Source: an uncultured Clostridia bacterium (lineage in GTDB: Bacteria > Bacillota > Clostridia > Oscillospirales > Acutalibacteraceae). From it: DNA of 64,000 bases. Numbering within the stretch: the first letter of the stretch is position 1; each line of letters begins with the position of its first letter. Below the pieces are notes generated by a model. The model saw only the letters and a list, made by a program, of their open reading frames with translations, did not search any database and was not told the origin of the DNA. Positions 1-8,486 of this stretch are shown one piece after another. The stretch lies in assembly GCA_947585745.1 (NCBI GenBank), contig CANPXF010000012.1, positions 1 to 64,000 on the forward strand, read 5' to 3'. The position numbers and the translations under genes were made by a program.

Positions 1-30
1 GTTTTCTTTTGCTAAAGCTTTTTTTATCGT

Positions 31-57
31 CCCCCGGTTCAACCGGGGGATTTTTCC
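31..57 (+). terminator. Terminator of an upstream gene outside the window
   Basis: A 9-bp GC-rich stem (CCCCCGGTT/AACCGGGGG) is followed by ATTTTT. The gene it serves lies left of the window. The opposite strand also has a T-rich run after the hairpin, so it may work in both directions. Confidence 0.75.
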
Positions 58-83
58 ACGCCCTAAAGGACACCATAAAGACC

Positions 84-112
84 AACCGCTCTGTGATTAT
101 CGCAGAGCGGTT
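84..112. other. Hairpin of unknown role in the 5' intergenic region
   Basis: Arms AACCGCTCTG and CAGAGCGGTT form a perfect 10-bp stem with a 9-nt loop. No clear U-run follows on either strand, so it is a poor intrinsic terminator. The rest of 113-239 is AT-rich, with a short direct repeat of CGTGTCAC at about 150-170 and no gene visible. Confidence 0.4.
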
Positions 113-239
113 AAAAAATGTCAAGATTTTTAAAAAAATAAACATCCCTCGTGTCACCTTCGTGTCACGTTTTATTTGAAAAAAATAACTTTTTAAGCTA
201 AAAATAAAAAATTTAAATCAAATATAAATCAAAAGAAAC

Positions 240-282
240 GCAGTATTTATGCGGGTTTAGCCACTTTTCCCATAAATACTGC
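240..282 (-). terminator. Terminator of tRNA-Pro
   Basis: A 12-bp inverted repeat (GCAGTATTTATG/CATAAATACTGC) lies just beyond the 3' end of the tRNA. On the minus strand it is followed by GTTTCTTTTGATTT, as expected for an intrinsic terminator. Confidence 0.7.
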
Positions 283-293
283 ATTTCGCGTTT

Positions 294-370
294 TGGTCGA
301 GGTGACAGGATTCGAACCTGCGGCATCTTGGTCCCAAACCAAGCACTCTACCAAACTGAGTTACACCTCG
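294..370 (-). tRNA. tRNA-Pro (anticodon UGG)
   Basis: The reverse complement folds as a standard cloverleaf. The acceptor stem is CGAGGTG/CACCTCG with discriminator A and a genome-encoded CCA (294-296). The anticodon stem-loop is CTTGG-TTTGGGA-CCAAG, giving anticodon TGG, and the T-loop is GGTTCGAATCC. UGG reads most or all proline codons in low-GC Firmicutes. A terminator follows directly. Confidence 0.97.
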
Positions 371-474
371 GATTATTTTGAAAGCCCCCTCATTATATAG
401 CAACAAGCCTTAAAAGTCAACACTTTTATTTGCCAATCGGTTGTGGTATTATGTTCTTACAAGAGGGTGAAAAT

Positions 475-1401
475 ATGACTAAAATAGATTTAATCACAGG
501 CTTTCTCGGCTCGGGAAAGACCACCTTTTTAAAAAAATATGCGCGCTTTCTGCTTGACAGCGGGGAGAAAATCGGTATCCTCGTGAACGATTACGGCGCG
601 GTTAATGTTGATATGATGTTAATCTCTGAGCTTTCGGGCGACAACTGCGAGCTCGAAACAATTGCGGGAGCGTGCGACTACGAATGCCACAAACGCCGTT
701 TTAAGACAAAGCTGATTGCTATGGGAATGCAGGGGCTTGACAGAGTTATTGTCGAGCCGTCGGGGATTTTTGACACGGATGAGTTTTTTGATATTCTTCA
801 CGAAGAACCTCTCGACCGCTGGTATGAAATTGGAAACGTTATCGCGATTGTTGACGCTTCGGCGGACAATGAATATTCGGAAAATTCAATTTATCTCACG
901 GCGTCGCAGGTTGCGAACGCCGGTACGGTAATATTGAGCAAAACCCGTCTTGTAAGCAATAACAGAATAAGCGATAAAACAGATATGCTCAACAGCGCTC
1001 TGAAAAGTGTAAAATGCAACCGTCGTTTAAAAGACGAAATCATCTCAAAAGACTGGTCAGAGCTTACCGACGACGACTACAGAAAAATTTCTCAAAGCGG
1101 ATATGCCATTCACGAATATACAAAAAACACATTGAGCGACAGCGGTTACTCAGGCTTGTATTTTATGAATACAGGGCTTAGCCCGAAAAATATAAAATCG
1201 ATTGCCGAAAGGCTTTTAAACGATAAGATTTACGGTAAAATTTTTCGTATTAAAGGATTTTTAAAATCAAACGGCGAATGGTATGAGATTAACGCTGTTA
1301 AAAATCACTTTGAGTTAAAAAAATCGCCTGTCGGTCAGGAAATAGTTATAGTTATCGGAGAAAATTTGAATGAAAAAGAAATAAATAAGATGTTTGCATA
1401 A
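475..1401 (+). CDS. CobW-like P-loop GTPase with atypical metal motif
   Basis: A 308-residue protein of the CobW/HypB/UreG GTPase class, whose members usually act as metal chaperones. The P-loop GFLGSGKTT sits at residues 9-17. The family's CxCC metal motif, normally just after the first core strands, is replaced here by GACDYECH (Cys67, Cys71, His72). The guanine-specificity motif NKxD appears to be SKTR. Both changes suggest a divergent subfamily with altered metal and nucleotide binding. The start at 475 has GAGGGTG eight bases upstream; a longer in-frame start at 430 lacks a ribosome binding site. It is a single gene between tRNA-Pro and a convergent dockerin gene. The substrate metal is unknown. 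Confidence 0.85.
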   Translation: MTKIDLITGFLGSGKTTFLKKYARFLLDSGEKIGILVNDYGAVNVDMMLISELSGDNCELETIAGACDYECHKRRFKTKLIAMGMQGLDRVIVEPSGIFDTDEFFDILHEEPLDRWYEIGNVIAIVDASADNEYSENSIYLTASQVANAGTVILSKTRLVSNNRISDKTDMLNSALKSVKCNRRLKDEIISKDWSELTDDDYRKISQSGYAIHEYTKNTLSDSGYSGLYFMNTGLSPKNIKSIAERLLNDKIYGKIFRIKGFLKSNGEWYEINAVKNHFELKKSPVGQEIVIVIGENLNEKEINKMFA

Positions 1402-1494
1402 TCTTCTGCAAACTGATTTTTGTATTTTTCTATCTTTTTATCGTTATCCGCTTGAATTGTCGGGTATTCCCGGTTCAAAATGAAGTAAACGAAC

Positions 1495-1529
1495 AAACCG
1501 CCCTGAATGTCATACATTCAGGGCGGTTT
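1495..1529. terminator. Bidirectional terminator between convergent genes
   Basis: A 16-bp perfect inverted repeat (AAACCGCCCTGAATGT and its complement) with a 3-nt loop lies between the 3' ends of the CobW-like gene and the dockerin gene. The A/T flanks give U-runs in both directions. Confidence 0.85.
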
Positions 1530-1552
1530 AATTTTCATAATCCGTCTTTATT

Positions 1553-2575
1553 TTAAATTTTCTTAGCTAATGCTCTTTGCATAGCCGTGGCGTCATTAAT
1601 ATTTGTTTTACCGTCACCGTTATAATCAAGAGTGTTTGAATTAACGTATTTTTTATCAATAATCTTCGCAATCCACTTCTGATAATAAGTTACATCTAAA
1701 ATATTAAATGCTTTGTCGTTATTAATATCGCCTTTTATATCTGTTTCTGTCGGAGATACTAATGTATGTGCGTAATCCGGAAATTCTTCATTTTGTTTTT
1801 CTAAAAAAGAGTATATCGGACTGTCTACGTCACATACAATAACTGTATTTTTACTCATTTCATTAGTGCTTATATATTCCAACGTATTTGGTAATGTCAA
1901 ATATTTTAAAGATGTAGTCCCTGCAATTACATTTTGGTCGCAAAATACAACACCGTCGGGAATTGTTAAACTTTGCAAAGATTTACAACCACTAAAGGCA
2001 GACGCGCCGATTGACACAAGATTATCGGGAAGTGTAAGGTCCGTTAAGCTTTCACAGCCATAGAACATACTGCTACTTAAAAAACCTCCCGTTAATTTTC
2101 TGCCAAGTTTATTATTATAAATTGTTTCATCTTCTAACTTATTTGGCAGTACAACCTTTTTTAGCTTTTTACATCCCCAGAAAAGCTGTGCGTCAAATCT
2201 TTGAATCGTATATTCTTTTCCGTAATCTTGTGAAAACGTAACGGTTTTAAGATTTTTAAAATCACGAAATGCTTGTAGAAAAAAATTAACATAACTTACA
2301 GGAATAGTAATATTTTCAACATAATCGTTTTCTTTTAATCCCACTCCTGTAACGGTATAACCATCAATCTCTGTTGGAAGTGTTATATTTTTTTCTTTGC
2401 CTAAGTATGCTCCTAAAGAATGGTCACCACTATAATACTGCCACAAACCGTCCTTTGAAGTGACTATATCGCCTGTCGGAGTTTTGTCATAATCGACTGC
2501 AAACGCAACCGCTGATAATGTGGAGAATATAAGCAATAAAGATATAGTTAATGCAAAAAATCTTTTAATTTTCAT
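1553..2575 (-). CDS. Secreted BspA-type leucine-rich-repeat protein with C-terminal type I dockerin
   Basis: About 340 residues. A signal peptide (MKIKRFFALTISLLLIFST...) is followed by BspA/LRR_5-type repeats (about residues 45-255, with 'FWGCKKLKKVVLP' and 'FYGCESLTDLTLP' units). The C-terminus is a type I dockerin (about 275-340) with two EF-hand-like repeats, DINNDKAFNILDV and DYNGDGKTNINDA. Dockerins dock proteins onto cohesin scaffoldins, so this should be an extracellular protein, possibly a cellulosome-type component. The start at 2575 has GGAGG eight bases upstream; the longer reading to 2590 has no such site. No cohesin is present in the window. Confidence 0.88.
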   Translation of the reverse strand: MKIKRFFALTISLLLIFSTLSAVAFAVDYDKTPTGDIVTSKDGLWQYYSGDHSLGAYLGKEKNITLPTEIDGYTVTGVGLKENDYVENITIPVSYVNFFLQAFRDFKNLKTVTFSQDYGKEYTIQRFDAQLFWGCKKLKKVVLPNKLEDETIYNNKLGRKLTGGFLSSSMFYGCESLTDLTLPDNLVSIGASAFSGCKSLQSLTIPDGVVFCDQNVIAGTTSLKYLTLPNTLEYISTNEMSKNTVIVCDVDSPIYSFLEKQNEEFPDYAHTLVSPTETDIKGDINNDKAFNILDVTYYQKWIAKIIDKKYVNSNTLDYNGDGKTNINDATAMQRALAKKI

Positions 2576-2701
2576 AATTTCAACCTCCAATATTTCTTTG
2601 TAAATATTTTACCAAATTTTAGCAAATATATCAAACCATATGGAGGCTGAAATATTTACAAAAAATTTTTGCGGTTTTTATATACTTTGCAAACTTTAAA
2701 A

Positions 2702-2829
2702 TTACTTAACCGTAATACTACATTTAAGCTTCATACCGTTTGTATTTACGGTAATTGTGGCTTTGCTTTTTTCTTGGCTTTAATGTTACCCTTTTTGCTG
2801 ACGGTCGCAACCTTTTTATTGCTTGATTC
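2702..2829 (-). pseudogene. 3' remnant of a Big_2 (Ig-like) surface protein, frameshifted
   Basis: On the minus strand the frame ESSNKKVATVSKKGNIKAKK is followed, one base out of frame, by TITVNTNGMKLKCSITVK and a stop. Joined, these read as the end of a bacterial Ig-like group 2 domain (...SSN..VATVSKKG.IKAKKKGKATITV..NGKKLKCKITVK). Restoring one base near GCAAAGCC would reopen the frame. No start or upstream part is left, so this is the tail of a lost surface protein, upstream of the intact dockerin gene on the same strand. Confidence 0.6.
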
Positions 2830-2962
2830 AGGTATTCATATCTATTTCTATAACGCGATATAAGCATTTTCTGCCTCGCTGTATTTTACGATACCGGCAT
2901 AGAGTTCGTCAGGTATACAAACAAGCCGTTTCGGCGGGTAACGCACGGTTTGATACAAACGA

Positions 2963-3703
2963 TTAAATCACCTTTGATAAAAAGTCTTTAAGTCTTGGAT
3001 TTTGCGGATTGTTAAAAAACTCGTCGGGGGTATTTTCCTCGGCGATTTTTCCGTCGTCGATAAACACAACCTTAGTTCCGACCTCGCGCGCAAAGCCCAT
3101 TTCGTGAGTTACAACTGCCATTGTCATTCCGTCTTCAGCCAGTTTTTTCATAACTTCAAGCACTTCCCCCACCATTTCGGGGTCAAGCGCTGATGTAGGC
3201 TCGTCAAACAGCAAAACATCAGGATTCATAGCTAATGCCCTGACAATAGCGACACGCTGTTTCTGTCCGCCTGAAAGCTGAGAGGGGTACGAATCCGCTC
3301 TGTCCGCAAGTCCTACTGTCTCGAGAAGTCTTATTGCGTTTTTCTCCGCGTCTTTCTTGCTTTGCTTTAACAGCTTAGTCGGGCCCAAAGTGAGGTTTCT
3401 TAAAACTGTCATATGGGGAAAAAGATTGAACTGCTGAAATACCATTCCCATTTTCTGACGGTGAAGATTTATATTGACTTTCGGGTCTGTAATATCAGTA
3501 CCTTCAAAAAGAATTGTACCGCCTGTCGGCTCTTCAAGAAGATTAAGACAGCGGAGAAACGTACTCTTTCCCGAACCCGATGCTCCGACAATTACGACAA
3601 CGTCGCCTTTGTCTATTTCCATATCAATACCTTTGAGAACTTCAACGCCGTTAAAGCTTTTTTCAAGCCCGTCAACCTTAATAAGCACATCGTTAGTGGT
3701 CAC
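2963..3703 (-). CDS. Polar amino-acid ABC transporter, ATP-binding protein
   Basis: A GlnQ/HisP-type ATPase of about 246 residues that powers uptake of a polar amino acid. Visible are Walker A (GASGSGKST), Q-loop ([16 protein letters not shown]), signature LSGGQKQR, Walker [13 protein letters not shown] and switch His in VVTHE. The best start is GTG at 3703, ten bases after GGAGG; it overlaps the permease stop by 11 nt (translational coupling). It is the last gene of the binding protein-permease-ATPase operon. The exact substrate cannot be read from sequence. Confidence 0.93.
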   Translation of the reverse strand: MTTNDVLIKVDGLEKSFNGVEVLKGIDMEIDKGDVVVIVGASGSGKSTFLRCLNLLEEPTGGTILFEGTDITDPKVNINLHRQKMGMVFQQFNLFPHMTVLRNLTLGPTKLLKQSKKDAEKNAIRLLETVGLADRADSYPSQLSGGQKQRVAIVRALAMNPDVLLFDEPTSALDPEMVGEVLEVMKKLAEDGMTMAVVTHEMGFAREVGTKVVFIDDGKIAEENTPDEFFNNPQNPRLKDFLSKVI

Positions 3704-4424
3704 TGTTGCGCAACCTCCTTTCAAGCTTTTTAAAGAAGTAGCTTAGAATGAGCACAATCGCAAGGTAAATTACAGCCACGGTAATAAGCGGGAAAAATGC
3801 CTCCCAGGTTCTTGAACGGATAAGATTTCCCATATATGTGAGGTCTTGGATAGCAACATAACCCGCGACCGAGGTTTCTTTAAGAAGAACGATAAACTCA
3901 TTCGCAAGCGCGGGAAGAACATTCTTTAACGCCTGCGGGAGAATCACAAAAATCATAGTACTTTTATAGTCAAAGCCCAACGAACGGCTCGCCTCAAACT
4001 GGCCCTTGTCTATAGACATAATGCCCGAACGAACAATTTCGGCAACATATGCTCCCGAGTTAATTCCGAAGGAAAGTATCGCCGCCAGTGTTCCGTTACG
4101 CGAGGTCAAAAACACTATGAAATACATAATCATAAGCTGAACTACAACCGGGGTTCCCCGTATAACCGTTATGTAAATATTACAGATTACGTTAAGAACC
4201 TTTATAACATAATCGCTCAGGCGTCTGCATTTTCTGCCCTTATTGTTTATATCGTAGGTCGAACGCACAACAGCTACAAAAAAGCCGAGCAAAAGTCCGA
4301 GCAAAAGCGCAAAAAATGTAATTTCAAGCGTTGTTGCAAGTCCCTGCAAAAGCATCAGCCAGCGGTCTTCGGTAATAAAAGTTTTGACAAAACTGTCAGT
4401 TAAACCACTAAAAAAATCTTTCAT
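3693..4424 (-). CDS. Polar amino-acid ABC transporter, permease (GlnP/HisM type)
   Basis: About 243 residues with an N-terminal amphipathic segment, then several hydrophobic spans (from about residue 20 to the C-terminus). The cytoplasmic EAA loop reads '[24 protein letters not shown]', matching the consensus EAA...G.......I.LPQA that contacts the ATPase. It forms the membrane channel with the downstream ATPase. The start at 4424 has AAGGA at suitable spacing; an ATG two codons earlier is too close to that site. The gene overlaps the ATPase start. Confidence 0.93.
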   Translation of the reverse strand: MKDFFSGLTDSFVKTFITEDRWLMLLQGLATTLEITFFALLLGLLLGFFVAVVRSTYDINNKGRKCRRLSDYVIKVLNVICNIYITVIRGTPVVVQLMIMYFIVFLTSRNGTLAAILSFGINSGAYVAEIVRSGIMSIDKGQFEASRSLGFDYKSTMIFVILPQALKNVLPALANEFIVLLKETSVAGYVAIQDLTYMGNLIRSRTWEAFFPLITVAVIYLAIVLILSYFFKKLERRLRNSDH

Positions 4425-4483
4425 AAGCATTTCCTTATTTTGTAAATCAAAGGGCGGGCACTGCCCGCCCCTATATTCTTGAA

Positions 4484-5245
4484 TTATTCGCCGATATACT
4501 TATCAACAATCTTGTCTATTGTTCCGTCAGCCTTTAACTCTTTTAAAGCGTCGTTAAACTTTTCTGTAAGCTCGCTTCCTTTCGCAAGACAAATAGCGTA
4601 GTCCTCGTCGGCAAACGGCTCGTCGAGTATTTTTATGCCTTCATTCTGTTTTACGAATGCTTTAGCAGGTTCTCTGTCGATAACAACAGCGTCAACCTTT
4701 TTCTGCGTAAGAGCGAGTACCGCGTCCGCTCCCTTGTTGAAACGCTCAATCTTAGCGTCCTTTAAGTCGGAAACATATATATCGCCTGTTGTTCCAAGCT
4801 GAACGCCGATGGACGCTTTCTCAAGGTCCTTTGAATTATTTACCTTGCTGTCCTTTTCGGGAACGATAATTACCTGTGTAGCCGTTGCGTAAGAGTTGGT
4901 AAAATCTACGGATTCCTTTCTTTCATCAGTAACCGTCATACCCGCCATACCGAAATCAGCCTTGCCCGATGTAACGGCGGTGATGATTGAGTCAAAATCC
5001 ATATCATCGATAACAAGCTTGTATCCGAGCTTATCACAGATAGCCTCGGCTATTTCAGCGTCAATACCGACTATCTTCTTGCCCTTATAATACTCATAAG
5101 GTTCAAAGAAAGCGTTTGTAGCCATATGCAGTTCCTTTACCTCCGCGGAGCTGTTGTTGTCAGCAGAACCTCCGCAGGCAGTTAAACAGAACGCGCACGA
5201 ACATACGAAAACTGCCACAAGTACGAGTGAAATAATCTTTTTCAT
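4484..5245 (-). CDS. Amino-acid ABC transporter substrate-binding lipoprotein
   Basis: 253 residues. The lipoprotein signal peptide ends in the lipobox LTAC (Cys about 24), followed by a Ser/Asn-rich linker. The body is a SBP_bac_3 (family 3 periplasmic-type) domain: 'MATNAFFEPYEY...GIDAEIAEAICDKLG', 'FDSIITAVTSGKADFGMAGMTVT' and 'VQLGTTGDIYVSD'. It is tethered outside the membrane, captures the amino acid and delivers it to the permease. First gene of the three-gene importer operon, with a promoter-like sequence upstream at 5286-5314. Confidence 0.95.
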   Translation of the reverse strand: MKKIISLVLVAVFVCSCAFCLTACGGSADNNSSAEVKELHMATNAFFEPYEYYKGKKIVGIDAEIAEAICDKLGYKLVIDDMDFDSIITAVTSGKADFGMAGMTVTDERKESVDFTNSYATATQVIIVPEKDSKVNNSKDLEKASIGVQLGTTGDIYVSDLKDAKIERFNKGADAVLALTQKKVDAVVIDREPAKAFVKQNEGIKILDEPFADEDYAICLAKGSELTEKFNDALKELKADGTIDKIVDKYIGE

Positions 5246-5285
5246 TGTAATTTACCTCTTTTCTTTATTTATTTAGGTACTTTAT

Positions 5286-5314
5286 ATGCTAATACAAATC
5301 GGCAATAATTTCAA
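5286..5314 (-). promoter_or_regulatory. Possible promoter of the amino-acid importer operon
   Basis: On the minus strand TTGAAA is followed after 17 bp by TAGCAT, about 40 bp upstream of the binding-protein start. The -35 is good and the -10 is weak. Confidence 0.4.
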
Positions 5315-5344
5315 GCTTTTTTGGGAAATTTATGAAATAATCAT

Positions 5345-5690
5345 TATAAAATTAAGAATTAAAAATTAAGAATTAATTTTAAGATAAACTCTTAATTCCT
5401 ATTCAAGTTGGATTTAGAGGAAAGGTTTTTAAAAAGCTGAAAAGTCTATAGCTGAACCTGTCCTTACTATCCAAAGTGAGATAGAGGCGAAAAGGTTTGG
5501 GGGAGATGTACTTTCGAGAGGGACTGCTATGTCTGACGTGGAAATACAAAAAAAGGGGCTGAAATGTCTGACGTAGAGATATAAAAAACGCTGAACTTGT
5601 CCTCGCTATCCAAAGTGAGATAGAGGAAGAAACGTCTGGGGGATATGATTTGTCCGAGAGAAACTGAAATGTATGATGTGGAGATATAAA
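5345..5690 (-). repeat. Dispersed intergenic repeat, copy A (minus orientation)
   Basis: This copy reads on the minus strand. The AT tail (reiterated AATTAAGAATT words, about 5350-5400) is followed by at least two units of about 100 bp at about 5450-5560 and 5585-5690, with a partial unit between them. Unit landmarks are CTGACGTGGA, CCAAAGTGAGATAGAGG and TGGGGGAGAT; these are complements of words seen in copies B-E. It lies between two divergently transcribed genes, unlike the other copies. The short open frames across it are not coding. Confidence 0.85.
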
Positions 5691-5694
5691 AATA

Positions 5695-5732
5695 TTGTTA
5701 ATTGGGAAATAAAGTGTTATAATGATAATTAA
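5695..5732 (+). promoter_or_regulatory. Promoter with overlapping Fur-family-like operator before the His-rich CobW gene
   Basis: TTGTTA (5695-5700) and a perfect TATAAT (5718-5723) are spaced by 17 bp. The -10 is embedded in TTATAATGATAATTAA (5717-5732), which resembles Fur/Zur/PerR boxes, whose core is built from GATAAT repeats. Regulation by a metal sensor would fit a His-rich CobW metallochaperone, but the operator call is an inference. Confidence 0.55.
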
Positions 5733-5756
5733 GAGTAAATTGAAAGGAAGATAAAT

Positions 5757-7040
5757 ATGGCAAAAAAAGAGAGAAAAATTGTACCTGTTACTTTGCTTAC
5801 GGGCTACCTCGGAGCAGGTAAAACCACTCTTTTGAATCACGTTCTTAATAATCAGGAGGGCTACAAGGTCGCCGTTATAGTAAATGACATAGGCGAGGTT
5901 AATATAGACGCCGAGCTTATTCAGAAGGGCGGAGTTGTTAACGAAAAGGACGATAACCTCGTTCCGCTCCAAAACGGATGTATCTGCTGTACGTTAAAAA
6001 CAGATTTAATCGAGCAAATTTGCCAGTTAATTAAGCAAAATAAATTTGATTATATTTTAATTGAAGCGTCGGGTATCTGCGAGCCGATTCCGATTGCCCA
6101 GACTATCGCTATGCTTGACGGCTCTTACAATAATCCCGGTATTCCGAAGCTTTGCCGTCTTGACAACGTGGTATCAGTCGTTGACGCGGCAAGACTTTCA
6201 ACCGAATTCGGTTGCGGAGGAACCTTGCTTTCGGATAATATTGATGAAGAAGATATTGAAAATCTTATTATTCAGCAAATTGAATTTTGCAATACTATTA
6301 TTATAAATAAGGTTGACCTCGTAAGCGAAACGGAGCTTAAAAAAATAAAGGAAGTTATCCGCGCGTTGCAACCCGAGGCAAAGCTCATTGAAACTACACA
6401 CGGAGAGGTTGCGGTAGGAGAAATTCTAAATACAAACGCGTTTGATTTTGAAAAGGTAGCAAACTCCCCCGCGTGGGTTCAGGTGCTTAACGGCGAAATG
6501 GAAGACGACGAAGACGAAGAAGAGGAGCACGAGCACCACGAGCATCACCACGAGCACGAAGAAGATGAACACGACCATCACGACCACCACCACGAGCACG
6601 AAGAAGATGAGCACGAGCATCACGGACACCATCATCACCATCACCATCATCACGGCGAGGGCGAGGTTGAGGAATACGGTATAGGCACGTTTGTATATTT
6701 CCGCCGTCAGCCGTTTGAGAGAGATAAGATTGAAAAATGGCTCCAAAGCTTTCCGAAAAATGTAATAAGAGCAAAGGGCATTTTCTGGCTTAAAGAAGAT
6801 AAGGACTGGGCGTATATGCTTGAGCAGGCGGGCAAACAGGTTCAGGCGACCGACTACGCGGAGTGGATAGCCTCCGCCCCGATTGCGGTTCAGAAAAAGG
6901 CGCTCTCCGAGGACCCGCTTTTGAGAAAGGAATGGAACGAAAAATACGGCGACAGAATGATTAAGCTCGTATTTATCGGACAGAAGCTCAACAAGGAAAA
7001 GATTACAAAAGAGCTTGACGAGTGCTTGACTGATATATAA
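5757..7040 (+). CDS. CobW/YciC-type GTP-dependent metallochaperone with His-rich region
   Basis: 427 residues, complete. The P-loop GYLGAGKTT (16-24), the CxCC metal motif in GCICCTL (Cys75, Cys77, Cys78), the G4 motif NKVD and a C-terminal CobW_C domain are all present. Between the two domains (about residues 245-300) is a very acidic His-rich stretch of HHEHEEDEH-type repeats, ending in nine consecutive His. This is typical of zinc-handling CobW/ZNG/YciC proteins and would buffer or deliver Zn, Ni or Co. The start has AAAGGAAG upstream, with a promoter and Fur-like box at 5695-5732. It is monocistronic, ending at a strong hairpin. The metal is inferred, not shown. Confidence 0.93.
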   Translation: MAKKERKIVPVTLLTGYLGAGKTTLLNHVLNNQEGYKVAVIVNDIGEVNIDAELIQKGGVVNEKDDNLVPLQNGCICCTLKTDLIEQICQLIKQNKFDYILIEASGICEPIPIAQTIAMLDGSYNNPGIPKLCRLDNVVSVVDAARLSTEFGCGGTLLSDNIDEEDIENLIIQQIEFCNTIIINKVDLVSETELKKIKEVIRALQPEAKLIETTHGEVAVGEILNTNAFDFEKVANSPAWVQVLNGEMEDDEDEEEEHEHHEHHHEHEEDEHDHHDHHHEHEEDEHEHHGHHHHHHHHHGEGEVEEYGIGTFVYFRRQPFERDKIEKWLQSFPKNVIRAKGIFWLKEDKDWAYMLEQAGKQVQATDYAEWIASAPIAVQKKALSEDPLLRKEWNEKYGDRMIKLVFIGQKLNKEKITKELDECLTDI

Positions 7041-7066
7041 AGATATAATAAAAATTAATGTAGCTC

Positions 7067-7103
7067 GGCCGTAAACATTTTAAAAATGTTTACGGCCTGT
7101 TTT
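7067..7103 (+). terminator. Terminator of the His-rich CobW gene
   Basis: A 15-bp inverted repeat (GGCCGTAAACATTTT/AAAATGTTTACGGCC) is followed by TGTTTTGC. It lies 27 bp past the stop codon. Confidence 0.8.
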
Positions 7104-7220
7104 GCGCAAAAATCAGCAGATGAAAAATAAATAAAAGCTTTAATTCAAGATAATTTTTGGAAGTGATTATGGCAATTGTTGAATATCTATAAAAAATTAT
7201 GATTATTTTTGTCATAAAGG

Positions 7221-7249
7221 TTGATTTTTTCGTCGGATTTGTGTAAAAT
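7221..7249 (+). promoter_or_regulatory. Promoter of the PucR-type regulator
   Basis: TTGATT and TAAAAT are separated by 17 bp, about 65 bp before the start codon. Confidence 0.5.
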
Positions 7250-7314
7250 GAATATTATGAATGATTTAGCATTTTCAGTTTTGTAATATTTTGCAAAGAA
7301 TCGAGGATAAAATT

Positions 7315-8400
7315 ATGTCTAACAGATTATTTCAGGGAATTATTCACCAGATGAAAGACGCTATTGACAGAACAATCGGCGTTATCGACGAAACATCTGT
7401 CGTAATAGCCTGCTCCGACCTCGGAAAAATCGGCGAGGTTGATGAAAGCGTTAACAGCGAGGCTTTAATTTCACAATCCACCTTTGTTGCTAACGGTTTT
7501 ACATATAAATCCTTTGGAAACAACACGAGAGCCGAGTATGCCGTTTTTGTTTCGGGAAACGATGATTACGCTCAAAATTACGCACAGCTTTTAGCTGTAT
7601 CCCTCACAAATATCAAGCAGTATTACGACGAAAAATACGACCGTTCAAACTTTATTAAAAACGTAATTATGGATAATATCCTCCCGGGCGACATTTACCT
7701 TAAAGCAAGAGAGTTGCATTTCAACTCGGACGTTATGAGAGTTTGTCTTTTGATACGAGTTACTTCAAAAACCGAGGTTTCGGCTCTTGATATAATCCAG
7801 AACCTCTTTCCTGACAAATCAAAGGATTTTGTAATTAATATTAACGAAACTGAAATTACTCTCGTTAAGGAAATTTCCGAGGCGTCCGACGGCAAGGACC
7901 TCGAAAAGCTTGCGTCCTCTATCGTTGATACGCTTTCTTCCGAGTTCTACACACATTCGGTTGTAGGTATAGGCACGTCTGTTACGGGAATTAAAGACTT
8001 GGCGCGTTCGTTTAAGGAAGCGCAGGTTGCGCTTGAAGTCGGCAAGGTGTTCGATACCGAGCGCAATATAATCAGCTACGATAACCTCGGTATAGCGCGT
8101 CTTATCTACCAGCTCCCCACAACGCTCTGCGATATGTTCCTTAAAGAGGTATTTAAGAGAGGTTCGATTGAAACATTAGACCAGGAAACCTTGTTTACCA
8201 TTCAGAAGTTTTTTGAAAACAACTTAAACGTTTCCGAAACCTCGAGAAAACTTTTTGTTCACCGCAACACTCTCGTTTACCGTCTTGAAAAGATTAAAAA
8301 GCTAACGGGCCTTGACCTCAGAGAGTTTGAGGACGCTATTGTATTCAAGGTAGCCCTTATGGTCAAAAAATACCTTACGGCTAATCCCACCAAGTATTAA
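7315..8400 (+). CDS. PucR/CdaR-type transcriptional regulator
   Basis: 361 residues. The C-terminus is a PucR-type HTH_30 domain (about 300-355): 'FFENNLNVSETSRKLFVHRNTLVYRLEKI...TGLDL' with the conserved R-N-T-L-x-Y-R-L. A central GGDEF-like CdaR region precedes it ('VGIGTSVTGIKDLARSFKEAQVALEVG'). The N-terminus is a probable sensory segment of unknown ligand. The start at 7315 has GAGGAT upstream; a TTG eight codons earlier lacks a site. The family usually controls carbon, nitrogen or stress genes. No target is obvious here: the next operon is ftsEX, separated by a terminator-like hairpin. Confidence 0.85.
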   Translation: MSNRLFQGIIHQMKDAIDRTIGVIDETSVVIACSDLGKIGEVDESVNSEALISQSTFVANGFTYKSFGNNTRAEYAVFVSGNDDYAQNYAQLLAVSLTNIKQYYDEKYDRSNFIKNVIMDNILPGDIYLKARELHFNSDVMRVCLLIRVTSKTEVSALDIIQNLFPDKSKDFVININETEITLVKEISEASDGKDLEKLASSIVDTLSSEFYTHSVVGIGTSVTGIKDLARSFKEAQVALEVGKVFDTERNIISYDNLGIARLIYQLPTTLCDMFLKEVFKRGSIETLDQETLFTIQKFFENNLNVSETSRKLFVHRNTLVYRLEKIKKLTGLDLREFEDAIVFKVALMVKKYLTANPTKY

Positions 8401-8421
8401 TATAAAGCTTATGCTGTTTAT

Positions 8422-8456
8422 AAGTGCTGTCGGATTTTTTGACAGCACTTTGGCTT
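8422..8456 (+). terminator. Terminator of the PucR-type regulator
   Basis: A perfect 10-bp stem (AAGTGCTGTC/GACAGCACTT) with a T-rich loop is followed by TGGCTTTTA, 20 bp after the stop codon. Confidence 0.65.
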
Positions 8457-8486
8457 TTATCAATCTTTAATTAAGGTGAAATCAAT

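Noticed and set aside
153..370. Possible attachment site: TGTCACCT near tRNA-Pro matches the tRNA 3' end
   Set aside because: The shared word is only eight bases and in inverted orientation; no integrase or element lies in view.
2669..2863. Plus-strand open frame in the Big_2 fragment region
   Set aside because: It is hydrophobic and lacks a ribosome binding site; the minus strand reads as a Big_2 domain end.
5403..5972. Open frame across repeat copy A
   Set aside because: It covers the repeat units and runs into the promoter and start of the CobW gene on the opposite strand. Similar spurious frames occur in other repeat copies.
6426..6774. Long antisense open frames opposite the His-rich region of the CobW gene
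   Set aside because: They are the reverse complement of His/Asp/Glu codons, which yields Val/Met or Arg/Asp strings. The plus-strand gene is a textbook CobW protein.
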